Below, piece by piece: positions 17,434-26,043 of a stretch of DNA of 64,000 bases (positions within the stretch are counted from its first letter, which is position 1; each line of letters opens with the position of its first letter). The notes under the pieces are model-generated. The model was not told the DNA's origin. It saw only the letters and a list, made by a program, of their open reading frames with translations, and ran no database searches. The translations under genes were made by a program, and so were the position numbers. Source of the DNA: Lentilactobacillus farraginis DSM 18382 = JCM 14108 (GTDB lineage: Bacteria; Bacillota; Bacilli; Lactobacillales; Lactobacillaceae); assembly GCF_000583655.1 (NCBI RefSeq), contig NZ_BAKI01000005.1:1-64000 (forward strand). The letters run 5' to 3'.

Positions 17434-18611
17434 TTAAGCATGAACTCTTTCAGCCGCAAACTTCTGAATCCGGGAAACCGCTTCTTTCAAATCCACTTCG
17501 CTAGCCGCATAACTAATTCGAACATAGCCTTCACCGCCTGGTCCAAATGAAGCCCCTGGAATAACAGCAACCTTTGCTTCATCCGCCAATTGATTGCAAA
17601 ACGCCACACTGTCCTGGTTCAAGCCAGCCGGAATTTTGGCAAAAATATAGAAAGCACCATTTGGATTAGGCATGAGAAGCCAGCCTTTGACAAGCCATCG
17701 ATGAGTAAATCACGTCGTTTCATATATTCTTTTCGCATTGGTGCCGCATCGTCCATCCCGTTCTTAAAAGCTTCTTCAGCCGCTGCCTGAGCGTTGGTAG
17801 TCGCCGACGTAATCGTAAATTCACTGACTTTCCCAATTTCACTAATCACATCAGCCGGACCGCAAATCATGCCGATCCGCCAACCGGTCATAGCGTGGGA
17901 CTTGGAAACCCCGTTCATGACCAAGGCCTGTTCCGGTAAAATCGACCCCATCGAAACATGGGTGCCATCATAAGTTAATTCACTGTAAATTTCATCACTC
18001 AAAACAAAAATGTCATACTTGGAAATAACATCCGCCAATTTCTGGAGGTCCTCCCGATGATAGGTAACACCGGTTGGGTTGGTTGGGTAATTTAAGATAA
18101 CCGCTTTAACAGTATCCTTGTTTTCTTCGATCACCTGCTCAAGCTTTTCCGGTGACAGGATGAAACCATTGTCAGAGGTATCAACGAAAATCGGTTTGGC
18201 ACCACCCAGCATGGCAATTGGAATATAGAGTGGGAAAATCGGTGTTGGAATAATAACGGTGTCACCGGGATTCAGCATCGCCGTCAAAGCAGAATAGATT
18301 GCCCCGGTAGCTCCTGCCGTAATTAAGATTTGAGACTCCGGATCATATTGGACACCATATTTTTTATTTAAGTAATTGGTAGCTGCTTTTCGCAAGCCAA
18401 GTGTGCCACGTGAATTGGTATAATGACTCTCATTACCATTAATTGCCTTAATGGCAGCCTCTTTGACGTGTTCCGGCGTATTAAAATCAGGTTCTCCCAA
18501 CGTTAACTTTACAATATCCGGAATCTTGGAAACCCGTTGATTAAACGTCAAAATTGATGAAGGTGTTAACGCTGCCACCCGTTTATTCATTTTGTCCGAT
18601 AACTTACTCAT
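17434..18611 (-). pseudogene. Class I/II aminotransferase, frameshifted (one missing base)
   Basis: A 392-residue PLP aminotransferase if one base is restored near 17673-17677. Frame 1 ends ...SKAGFS then goes off frame; the second continues MPNPNGAFYIFAKIP to the end. The PLP lysine is in NGVSKSHAMTGWR and the PLP-binding Asn in NYPTNPTG. It resembles lactobacillar PatA/AraT enzymes that transaminate aromatic or branched amino acids. A leader peptide with Tyr-Tyr-Phe-Trp-Phe-Phe and a terminator lie upstream, favouring an aromatic role. Start with AGGAGG. Probably intact in vivo. Confidence 0.82.
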
Positions 18612-18624
18612 TGCAATTTCCTCC

Positions 18625-18883
18625 TAAAAAAGTAGGTCCTCCCAGCCATCATTGACTGAAAGGACCCACCTTAATTGGTTTTATCCCGCACAGCCAATTG
18701 CTTGATCTGTGCGGCCTTTAATTTCCATCACGAAAACCTCTTGGCTTATCACAGATCAGATCTGGAAAAACCAAAAGTAATAACGACAAGTATTCAATTG
18801 AGTTTCACTTGATTTTGTCATGATTAAAAACTCCTTAGAATAGCTTACGCATTTATCATAACCGTTTTACTGAGCGAAAGCAA
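18625..18883 (-). promoter_or_regulatory. Aromatic leader-peptide attenuator of the aminotransferase gene
   Basis: Promoter TTGCTT (18878-18883), 17 bases, TATGAT (18855-18860). The transcript then carries a leader ORF and stacked hairpins: segment GATCTGTG after the leader stop can pair with CACAGATC, while overlapping CCGCACAG and CTGTGCGG (18686-18693/18707-18714) form an alternative. A terminator (arms 18632-18640 and 18661-18669, T6 at 18626-18631) ends just before the coding ribosome site. The elements are seen; attenuation is inferred, and the exact antiterminator pairing is not obvious to me. Confidence 0.7.
18756..18821 (-). CDS. Leader peptide rich in aromatic residues
   Basis: A 21-codon ORF with AAGGAG eight bases before its ATG, ending ...CRYYFWFFQI and a TGA. 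Six consecutive codons specify Tyr, Tyr, Phe, Trp, Phe, Phe. It lies between a good promoter and a terminator upstream of an aminotransferase. It fits a ribosome-stalling sensor of charged aromatic tRNAs, not a functional protein. Confidence 0.75.
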   Translation of the reverse strand: MTKSSETQLNTCRYYFWFFQI

Positions 18884-18976
18884 GCCACTTTTAAATTGGG
18901 GCCGGATTGTTTCATATTCCAGGTTAACGCCGCTCACTGGTTTAAGCCTGCCTAGCTCCGCACGCTGCTGTTAGGC

Positions 18977-19027
18977 TTGCACCTTTTGGATTTTTTATTA
19001 TACTAGTGAGTGAGAGCTTACTCACTA
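18977..19027 (+). promoter_or_regulatory. Promoter and TetR-type operator of the ABC-2 operon
   Basis: TTGCAC (18977-18982), 16-base spacer, TATACT (18999-19004). An inverted repeat with arms TAGTGAGT (19004-19011) and ACTCACTA (19020-19027) begins at the -10 box and covers the start site. A TetR gene is third in the operon, so autorepression is likely. With the attenuator, this accounts for the 18612-19045 intergenic region. Confidence 0.65.
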
Positions 19028-19045
19028 AAAAGGAAAGTGATAATC

Positions 19046-19785
19046 ATGTCAATAACCATTCAAGTTTCGGATCTCCAGCAGGGATATGGCCGAACCATCG
19101 TTCTAAAGGATATTAATTTAACTGTCCATAATGGTGAAATTCTTGGCTTAATCGGTCCCAGCGGTGCCGGAAAAACTACCTTGGTCAGCACCATCATGGG
19201 CATGTTGCGACCACAAAAGGGAAATGTTACGGTTCTTGGTCAACCAATGCCAAATCGTCAATTATTGGGAAAAATCGGCTACATGGCGCAAACTGATGCG
19301 CTATACAGTGCCTTAACAGCCCGTGAAAATTTAAATTTTTTGGTGTTATGCAGGGAATTCGGGCGAAACCATTAAAGAAACGGATTTCTTATGCGGCAGG
19401 AATCGTTAACTTAACCGCCGATCTTGATAAATTTGTTAAAGACTATTCCGGTGGGATGAAGCGGCGATTATCCTTGGCAATCGCATTAGTTTCAAATCCG
19501 GAATTACTGATTCTTGATGAACCGACGGTGGGAATTGACCCTGAACTTCGCCAACAAATTTGGCAGGAGCTTCACCGAATTGCCCAAACTGGAAAAACGA
19601 TCTTATTAACGACACATGTCATGGAAGACGCCGAACAATCGGACCAATTAATGATGATTCGAAAAGGCGCTGCTATTGCACAGGGAACCCCTGCGCAACT
19701 CATTAAAGATTATCACGTCAAAACGGTTGAAGATGTCTTTTTAAAGGCAGGGAGGAACCAAGATGCGCACATTACAAATGATTAA
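19046..19785 (+). pseudogene. ABC-2 exporter ATP-binding protein, frameshifted (one missing base)
   Basis: A 246-residue ATPase if one base is restored in the T-run near 19336-19341 (LTARENLNFFG...). Walker A GPSGAGKTT is in frame 1; signature YSGGMKRRLSLAIAL and Walker B LLILDEPTVGIDP are in the second frame. The ATG at 19046 follows AAGGAAAG. Its end overlaps the permease start by 23 bases. It is part of a TetR-regulated exporter operon. The homopolymer context supports a sequencing deletion. Confidence 0.8.
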
Positions 19786-20950
19786 ACGAGTATTAACAGA
19801 AATGCTTCGCGATAAACGAACGCTGGCACTCATGTTTCTGGCCCCACTCCTAATTTTGACACTCATGTATTTTCTGTTTCAGTCTAATACGGATCAAACC
19901 GCCACCTTAGGCGTTCGAAGTGTCGATCCAGTGCTAATTAAAGCAATCAAAAACAATCATGTTAAGCTGCATACTGTTTCATCGTCGGCCAGTGCCAAAA
20001 AGATTATCAGGGAGCATGACTATGCCGGGATGATCTCTCAAAAAAGTGATAAAATAACGCTGACACTGCAAAATAGTGATCAAAGTAAGAGTGCGATTTT
20101 AAAACAGAGTCTCCAAAAAGCTCAGATTAAATTAAAAATGGCCGCTGCTCGAACAGCTGTCAAAGCACAAAAAACGGCAATTAAAGCGCAACAACGGGTC
20201 ATCAGCCAACTACAGGCAGCTTTAGCAAATGTCAAAACAACACCAGCAGGTCGGCCATCTAATCAAAAACCGCTTTTAAAGGCATCGCCAAAATCGGATA
20301 CCACCAACTATTCGGTTACAACTCACTATCTTTACGGCAGCAGTCATTCAACTTTCTTTGACACTTTACTGCCAATTATGATCGGGTTTGTGGTTTTCTT
20401 TTTTGTTTTTTTGATTTCAGGTATCGCTCTGTTACGCGAACGGACAACCGGAACCCTTAACCGGCTGCTGGCGACACCAATTAAACGCTGTGAAATTATC
20501 AGTGGCTACTTGGCAGGTTATGGCATTTTTGCACTTATCCAAACCATGTTAATTGTCGGTTTTACGATCTTTGCGTTTAAAATGCAAATTTTGGGGAGTA
20601 TTTGGAATATCTTACTGATTAATATTCTGTTAGCCTTTGTTGCCTTGGCAATGGGGCTTTTCATCTCAAGCTTTGCCACCTCGGAATTTCAAATGGTCCA
20701 ATTTATTCCGGTCGTTGTCATTCCCCAGATTTTCTTTTCGGGTATTATCCCGATTGACCAAATGGCCAATTGGCTTCAACCGATTGCTCGAATCATGCCA
20801 CTTTATTACGGTGCCAGTGCCATGAGCAACGTGATTCAAAAGGGCGTTGGTTTTTTAACTATCCTACCCAAGCTAAGCATTTTAGTGGGCTTTGCAATTT
20901 TATTCCTCATTTTGAACCTGGTTTCAATGCGCCGCTACCGACAAGTTTAA
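19763..20950 (+). CDS. ABC-2 type permease (YhgE/Pip-like topology)
   Basis: A 395-residue permease. One N-terminal TM (about residues 20-37), an extracellular region with a Lys/Ala/Gln-rich helix (about 110-160), and five C-terminal TMs (about 205-390) including RERTTGTLNRLLATPIKR, the usual coupling segment of ABC-2 exporters. It is co-transcribed with the ATPase before it and the TetR gene after it, suggesting a drug or bile-type efflux pump with its own repressor. Confidence 0.8.
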   Translation: MRTLQMIKRVLTEMLRDKRTLALMFLAPLLILTLMYFLFQSNTDQTATLGVRSVDPVLIKAIKNNHVKLHTVSSSASAKKIIREHDYAGMISQKSDKITLTLQNSDQSKSAILKQSLQKAQIKLKMAAARTAVKAQKTAIKAQQRVISQLQAALANVKTTPAGRPSNQKPLLKASPKSDTTNYSVTTHYLYGSSHSTFFDTLLPIMIGFVVFFFVFLISGIALLRERTTGTLNRLLATPIKRCEIISGYLAGYGIFALIQTMLIVGFTIFAFKMQILGSIWNILLINILLAFVALAMGLFISSFATSEFQMVQFIPVVVIPQIFFSGIIPIDQMANWLQPIARIMPLYYGASAMSNVIQKGVGFLTILPKLSILVGFAILFLILNLVSMRRYRQV

Positions 20951-20962
20951 AGGAGATCCCCT

Positions 20963-21604
20963 ATGGCAAACAGCTACATTCAATCATTAATTACTGAAAG
21001 TTTAAGTGAACTCAACCTGACAGCAAAACAAAAAGCGGTCTTAACCGCCAGCCTGAAGCTTTTTTCCGAGAAGGGCTTTGAACGGACCAGTACGCACGAC
21101 ATTGCTCAATCAGCCGGTGTTTCCGAAGGTACCGTTTATAAACAATTTAAAACCAAAGAGGGCATCTTAGCCGCGATCATAGAACCATTTATTCAAAAAG
21201 TGCTTCCGAAAGCTGTAGCAAAATTCACGGCCGAGATGACCAAAACATCATTCCCGGATTTCAACGATTTTCTTCTTGCACTTATCAGGAACCGAATGAC
21301 GTTTGCTTTTGACAATATGCCCCAGCTCAGAATTATTCTCCACGAAGTGACTACCAACGAAGCAATTGTTTCCAGATTGGAAAACCATTTCCAAAAACTA
21401 CTTGTTGGGCCAATGGCATCAATTTTTAAAAAATATCAAGAGACCGGCCAATTGGTTAAATGGCCAACCAATCGGATTCTCCGTTACATTGTTACAACAA
21501 TTATGGGCTACGTTTTACCAGCAGCGTTGGCCCGCCAGACAATCAATATTGAACAGGTCAGCCGGGAAGCCGCCGAGTTTCTTTTGAAGGGCTTAAAACC
21601 ATAG
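20963..21604 (+). CDS. TetR/AcrR family regulator
   Basis: A 213-residue repressor with N-terminal helix-turn-helix STHDIAQSAGVSEGTVYKQFKTKEGIL (about residues 44-70, shown here only as the family pattern DIAQSAGVSEGTVYKQF) and a variable ligand domain. It is the last gene of the exporter operon, 12 bases after the permease, with AAAGGAG before its ATG. It probably binds the inverted repeat at 19004-19027. The inducer is unknown. Confidence 0.8.
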   Translation: MANSYIQSLITESLSELNLTAKQKAVLTASLKLFSEKGFERTSTHDIAQSAGVSEGTVYKQFKTKEGILAAIIEPFIQKVLPKAVAKFTAEMTKTSFPDFNDFLLALIRNRMTFAFDNMPQLRIILHEVTTNEAIVSRLENHFQKLLVGPMASIFKKYQETGQLVKWPTNRILRYIVTTIMGYVLPAALARQTINIEQVSREAAEFLLKGLKP

Positions 21605-21636
21605 TTCAGCTATTTAAAGCATGCTTTTTATCAGTC

Positions 21637-21677
21637 AAAAAAGCAGTAACCGTAAAGTTTCCGGTTACTGCTTTTGA
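21637..21677. terminator. Bidirectional terminator between tetR and ridA
   Basis: AAAAGCAGTAACCG (21639-21652) pairs with CGGTTACTGCTTTT (21662-21675); T/A tracts on both sides serve convergent genes. Confidence 0.85.
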
Positions 21678-21686
21678 TTTCTTGAA

Positions 21687-22073
21687 TTAATCCTTAACCG
21701 CAATTGCTTCAATTTCAACTTGGGCACCCAATGGTAGGCCAGCAATCCCAACAGCTGATCGAGCCGGCAACACCTCAGCACCACCAAAGAACTGGTCATA
21801 AACCTGGTTAACTTTGCCAAAATCGGCAATGTTGGCCATAAAGACTGTTACCTTAACAATATCATCGAAATTAAAACCGGCTGCTTTAACAACTTCGCGG
21901 AGGTTATGTAAGGCTTGCGTCGCTTGATCCACCACGTCGGCACTAACTAACTTTCCGGTTGTCGGCTCCAGACCAATTTGGCCGGAACAGTAAAGTGTAT
22001 TACCGGTTTGGACAGCTTGTGAATATGGCCCAACAGCGTTTGGCGCTTTCTTGGTTGCAACTTCTTTTGTCAA
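21687..22073 (-). CDS. ridA: RidA family reactive-intermediate deaminase
   Basis: About 128 residues of the YjgF/YER057c/UK114 family, which hydrolyses reactive enamine/imine intermediates from PLP enzymes. Core motifs: KKAPNAVGPYSQAV, YCSGQIGL, PARSAVGIAGLPLGAQVEIEA, with the key Arg in PARSAV. I choose the TTG at 22073 (LTKEVATKKAP), which gives the family length; the frame is open back to a GTG at 22109 without a ribosome site. The promoter is an extended -10 TGGTATAAT near 22135-22143. Monocistronic. Confidence 0.82.
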   Translation of the reverse strand: MTKEVATKKAPNAVGPYSQAVQTGNTLYCSGQIGLEPTTGKLVSADVVDQATQALHNLREVVKAAGFNFDDIVKVTVFMANIADFGKVNQVYDQFFGGAEVLPARSAVGIAGLPLGAQVEIEAIAVKD

Positions 22074-22195
22074 ATAATCATCTTCTCTTCCGATAAAATT
22101 TCTGTTCACAAAATCAACTGAGCAGAATTGCCGAAATTATACCACAGTAAAATTATCTTTAACATTAGGGACTTCAACTATTTTTAAGCCGTTAA

Positions 22196-22906
22196 TCAGG
22201 CTCTTCCCAAATGGAGTGCCGCCGCACCAAACGTAAACGTCCGATAGGTTACATTATGCATCCCGGCGTCCTCAAACATTTGCGCCAGCTTTTCCGCTGA
22301 AACAAATTGCTTGGTCGTCCGTTGCAGGTAGTGGTACTCACGATACTTATCGACCGCCAGCTTCGCCATCACCGGAACAGTTTTAAAATAGGCACTCCAG
22401 CCCAGTTTAATCGCCGGATTAGTGGGTTGAGACGTTTCCAAACAGGCGATCTTGCCATTTGTTCGAACCACGCGAACCATTTCACGTAAGACCTGATCGG
22501 CATCGGGAACGTTACGCAAACCAAAGCCAATGGTAGCAACATCAAACTTATTATCATCAAAGGGCAGGTGCATGGCGTCTCCTTCAACTAAGGTTACTCG
22601 GTCTGCCACACCGGCAGCTTTAATCTTTTCATCAGCAATTTTAAGCATCTCTTTGCTGAAATCCAGTCCCACTACCTGACCAGCCGGCCCAACAGCTTTA
22701 GCTAGTGAAATAGTCCAATCACCGGTGCCGCAGCAAAGATCGATCGCAAAGTTGCCGGGTTGGACTTCCAAACGCTGCATGGCGATTTTTCGCCAGCGTT
22801 GATGATTGCCAAGACTAATGAGCGAATTCATCTTATCGTAATTTGGTGCAATTTTATTAAAAAGTGATTCAACTTTTGATTCAGGTGTTTTGTTGGTTTG
22901 AGTCAT
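22196..22906 (-). CDS. menG: Demethylmenaquinone methyltransferase
   Basis: A 236-residue UbiE/MenG enzyme, the last step of menaquinone synthesis (SAM-dependent C-methylation). SAM motif I is DLCCGTGDWT (about residues 56-65), with GFGLRNVPD (about 129-137) and the N-terminal signature SLFNKIAPNYDKMNSLISLG. It is divergent from menA with about 105 bases between. Only MenA and MenG are seen here. The organism may make menaquinone from supplied precursors, as several lactobacilli do. Confidence 0.88.
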   Translation of the reverse strand: MTQTNKTPESKVESLFNKIAPNYDKMNSLISLGNHQRWRKIAMQRLEVQPGNFAIDLCCGTGDWTISLAKAVGPAGQVVGLDFSKEMLKIADEKIKAAGVADRVTLVEGDAMHLPFDDNKFDVATIGFGLRNVPDADQVLREMVRVVRTNGKIACLETSQPTNPAIKLGWSAYFKTVPVMAKLAVDKYREYHYLQRTTKQFVSAEKLAQMFEDAGMHNVTYRTFTFGAAALHLGRA

Positions 22907-23011
22907 TTTTGGTTCCTCACTTATTTGACGGTTTGTTATATAATTGTATATGACGTTTTAATCTTTAGCATCAAGGTTGTTTCAAATTTATTTTTATTAT
23001 GGAGGATTTAA

Positions 23012-23922
23012 ATGAGTTTAGCAAATTTCTTGGAATTGGTCGAATTTAAAGCTAAATCTGCCAGCGTTTTCCCGTTTATTGTGGGTTTATTCTTCAGTTG
23101 GTACTTTTTAAATTCAGTTAATGCCGTCAATGCCATTTTATTTTTTATTGCCATGTTTCTGTTTAACATGTTTGTCGATATTTGGGACAATTACAGTGAT
23201 TATCGACATTCCGATCAAGAAATTTACAAAACCGGTACCAATATTATTGGCCGTGAACACCTGTCAATCCGTCTAATTCAAGTTATGATGCAACGATGTT
23301 TGGGGTTGCCGCACTAATTGGGATTTATCTCACCGTTCAAGTTGGCCTGCCGCTTTTGTGGATGGGGATTTTTTGCTTTCTAATCGGATTACTTTACGCC
23401 GGCGGGCCGATCCCGATTTCCAGCACCCCCTTTGGTGAATTGGCATCCGGCTTTACAATGGGCGTCATGATCACGCTAATCTCAGTTTACATAAATTCCT
23501 ATCAAATTTTCCAGTGGCATTGGCCGTTATTATTGGAAATTTTACTTGCAGCTTCTCCGGAATTTGTCTGGATTGCTAATATTATGTTTGCTAATAACAT
23601 CTGTGATGCCCACGAAGATGAAATGAACAAGCGACACACCATTGTGCACTACTTAGGCGTAAAACCCGCCGTTTTTATCTGGAATATTTTAAACGGATTG
23701 GCAATTGCCTTGGTTTTAATCGCTATTTATATCGGCGTTTACCCAATTACATTAATCGCTATCATCGTGCCGTTACCCTTTATGATTAAGCAGATGCGCC
23801 TATTCACCCACAAACAGGTTAAGCGGGAAACGTTTGTCTGTTCCGTTAAAATTTTAATCAATGGGTCTATGGGTCTCTGCTTGGGGTTTCTAATTTATTG
23901 GCTGTATGCTTTGCTTCACTAA
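23012..23922 (+). pseudogene. menA: 1,4-dihydroxy-2-naphthoate polyprenyltransferase, frameshifted (one missing base)
   Basis: A 303-residue UbiA-family membrane prenyltransferase if one base is restored near 23287-23292 (VMM-ATMFGVAALIGIY). The first prenyl-diphosphate motif is NMFVDIWDNYSDY (about residues 49-61) and the second Asp-rich region NNICDAHEDE is in the second frame. It attaches the isoprenoid tail to DHNA. Ribosome site GGAGG. The break is a single missing base in an otherwise conserved gene, likely a sequence error. Confidence 0.82.
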
Positions 23923-23966
23923 AGTTGCCTTTCGGCGGCGTTTTCTACGGTAATAATCGCGATTAC

Positions 23967-24010
23967 CCAAAGGGGCTGAGACAAAATTACTTCTGTCTCA
24001 GCCCCTTTAA
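23967..24010. terminator. Bidirectional terminator between menA and the peptide-binding gene
   Basis: AAGGGGCTGAGACA (from 23969) pairs with TGTCTCAGCCCCTT (to 24008), with A and T tracts on both flanks. Confidence 0.8.
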
Positions 24011-24024
24011 GTTATTGTCAATTA

Positions 24025-25677
24025 TTACTTCTTATAAGCATATTTATAACTCCACTGCGTTCCAGCCGTATTGTGAATAACCCCCTTCAGGCTCGACCGC
24101 TGAAGATATGAGGTAACCTGCTGGTACAATGGTGTCATGCCCTGATCACCATTGAAAAGTCGGATTGCTTGAACCAGATCCTGCCAACGCTTATCCACAT
24201 TATTGGCATCCTGATTCTGCGCTTTGTTGATTAAAGCATCATATTTAGCGTTTTTATACTTGCCGTAATTATACGATGTGTTGGATTCCGGAATTTGCAG
24301 GAAGGTAATCGGATCATTAAAATCACCGCCCCAACCAGTCAAATAAATGTCGAAATCACCCTTTAAGGCATCCTGCTGCGCATTTTGACTTGGCACATTC
24401 CGAATTTGCAGGTCAAATCCAGGTAAGACTTTTGCGTATTGGGCTTTTAAATACTGGGTAATAGCACTGGTAGCCGGATCATCCGAGCTGTCATTAGCAC
24501 CCATAATCGTAACATTAAGCTTCTTTTGACCAATTTGCTTCAGGCCTTTTTCCCAATACTGCTTAGCCAGCTTAGGATTGTAGTCAACGGTTCCTTTGAC
24601 ATACTGTTGCTTGGCAAAGTCTTCACCTGTCTTGGGATCATTAGCCAAACCGGAAGCAACGAATCCTTTAGGCGTGTTTGACCCATTGCCCATCACCTTT
24701 TTAGTCAGTACAGAACGATCGATTGCCAAAGACATCGCTAAACGGATATTTTTGTTGTTAAAGGCGGCCCGCTTAATTCGATTACTGTCCTTAAAGTTGT
24801 ATTGCAAATAGCCAATGAAGGAATACGGGTATTGTTTAAATTGAGAATTGTTTTGATAGTTCTTAATTTGCTGGTTAGACAATGGTGTTAAATCCAACTT
24901 ACCCTGCTGGTATAATTCCAATCCGGTAGTCGGACTGCCGACAACTGTATAGCTGATTTTTTGAAGTTTAACAACTTTTTTATCCCAATACTGATTATTT
25001 TTTACAAATTGCCATTTATTACCGGTACCGTTCCAATTTTGAATTTTAAAGGGACCGGAATAAACCATGTATTGTGACTTGGTACCATACTTCTTACCAT
25101 ATTTCTCAACTACTTTTTGATTTTGAGGGCCAAACAGTGGATAAGCCATCAAAACCTTAAAGTAGGCAATCGGCTTATCTAATTTAATCACTACCGTCTT
25201 GCTATCAGGAGCTGAAATGCCGACAGTACTGGGCGCTTTTTTACCGGCATTAACGGCATCCGCGTTTTTAATGCCGCTAAACAGATAAGCGTACGTCGAT
25301 TTAGTTTTGGGATTTAAAGTTCGCCGCCAGGAGTAAACAAAATCCTGCGCGGTAATTTTATCACCGTTACTCCATTTTGCGTCGCGCAACTTAAACGTCC
25401 ATGTTTTGCCGTCTTTTGACACTTTGCCGCTTTTGGCAAGACCGGCAGTCGGTTTGCCATTCTTACCCAAACGATAAAAACTTTCAAAAACGTTTCCAGT
25501 TTGACCATAACCGGAAGACTTTGAAATATCAATTGTATCCAGTGGTGCCGTGGTGCTTAAATTCAATGTCTGCTTCTTTGCTGATGACTGCTTGGTTGCT
25601 GATTTGCCGCAAGCCGCCAATGTTAACGTTAGTACGCCTGCAATCACCAATAATAATACTGACTTAAAATGACGCAT
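24025..25677 (-). CDS. Oligopeptide-binding lipoprotein (OppA/SBP_bac_5 family)
   Basis: A 550-residue extracellular substrate-binding protein. The lipobox LTLAACG (Cys at about residue 23) follows a short signal peptide, so the mature protein is membrane-anchored. Family blocks include LNLSTTAPLDTIDI, KLRDAKWSNGDKITAQDFVYSW and RLAMSLAIDR. No permease or ATPase is adjacent, so it probably works with an Opp transporter encoded elsewhere. The upstream region carries a Cys-rich leader peptide and a terminator, suggesting cysteine-responsive expression and a role in taking up Cys-containing peptides. That is inference. Confidence 0.82.
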   Translation of the reverse strand: MRHFKSVLLLVIAGVLTLTLAACGKSATKQSSAKKQTLNLSTTAPLDTIDISKSSGYGQTGNVFESFYRLGKNGKPTAGLAKSGKVSKDGKTWTFKLRDAKWSNGDKITAQDFVYSWRRTLNPKTKSTYAYLFSGIKNADAVNAGKKAPSTVGISAPDSKTVVIKLDKPIAYFKVLMAYPLFGPQNQKVVEKYGKKYGTKSQYMVYSGPFKIQNWNGTGNKWQFVKNNQYWDKKVVKLQKISYTVVGSPTTGLELYQQGKLDLTPLSNQQIKNYQNNSQFKQYPYSFIGYLQYNFKDSNRIKRAAFNNKNIRLAMSLAIDRSVLTKKVMGNGSNTPKGFVASGLANDPKTGEDFAKQQYVKGTVDYNPKLAKQYWEKGLKQIGQKKLNVTIMGANDSSDDPATSAITQYLKAQYAKVLPGFDLQIRNVPSQNAQQDALKGDFDIYLTGWGGDFNDPITFLQIPESNTSYNYGKYKNAKYDALINKAQNQDANNVDKRWQDLVQAIRLFNGDQGMTPLYQQVTSYLQRSSLKGVIHNTAGTQWSYKYAYKK

Positions 25678-25773
25678 GTTTTTCCCTCCAATAAATTAAA
25701 CTGTTCTTTAAACCGTTTCATCTGACATTTGGAACGCAACCAACCGCCACCTTATTTTCAAAATTCAAAGTAA

Positions 25774-26037
25774 ACAAAAAGTGCCCCAATTCCAGCATTA
25801 GCACTGAAATTGAGACACTTTCGGCAATCGTTACACAATCCACCCTTGGTCAAATAAATCTCCACCATGGGCTATATAGAACCGCTAAACGATTATTTAC
25901 CAAAGAAGCCGTCATCAGCGCTAACGCGATCCGGACACATTGAACAACACATTCGTTTAGCAGCTGAAATTTGCATGACGGCTTCCTCCTTCGTTACTTA
26001 GTGCCATTAATATAGCGGAATTAGGAACATTTGTCAA
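25774..26037 (-). promoter_or_regulatory. Cys-rich leader-peptide attenuator of the oligopeptide-binding gene
   Basis: Promoter TTGACA (26032-26037), 17 bases, TATATT (26009-26014). Then a leader ORF, crossing complementary segments (25975-25985 with 25905-25915, 11 of 11; 25953-25961 with 25884-25892, 9 of 9), and a terminator: a 17-bp stem (25804-25820 with 25779-25795, three G-U pairs) followed by a T-run. These elements fill the 25678-26043 gap. Attenuation is inferred. Confidence 0.72.
25893..25976 (-). CDS. Cysteine-rich leader peptide
   Basis: A 27-residue ORF with GGAGG before its ATG. The core is KRMCCSMCPDR: Cys codons at positions 10, 11 and 14, and three Met codons in total. It sits between a strong promoter and a strong terminator. 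A sensor of Cys-tRNA charging by ribosome stalling is the simplest reading. A small functional protein cannot be excluded. Confidence 0.65.
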   Translation of the reverse strand: MQISAAKRMCCSMCPDRVSADDGFFGK

Positions 26038-26043
26038 ACTATA

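Noticed and set aside
18640-18720. T-box before the aminotransferase (AAGGTGGGTCC resembles part of the motif)
   Set aside because: The conserved ACCGCG half is missing and no stem I is present; the leader ORF with aromatic codons explains the region better.
24000-24080. Small ORF downstream of menA
   Set aside because: It runs through a bidirectional terminator and into the opposite end of the peptide-binding gene.
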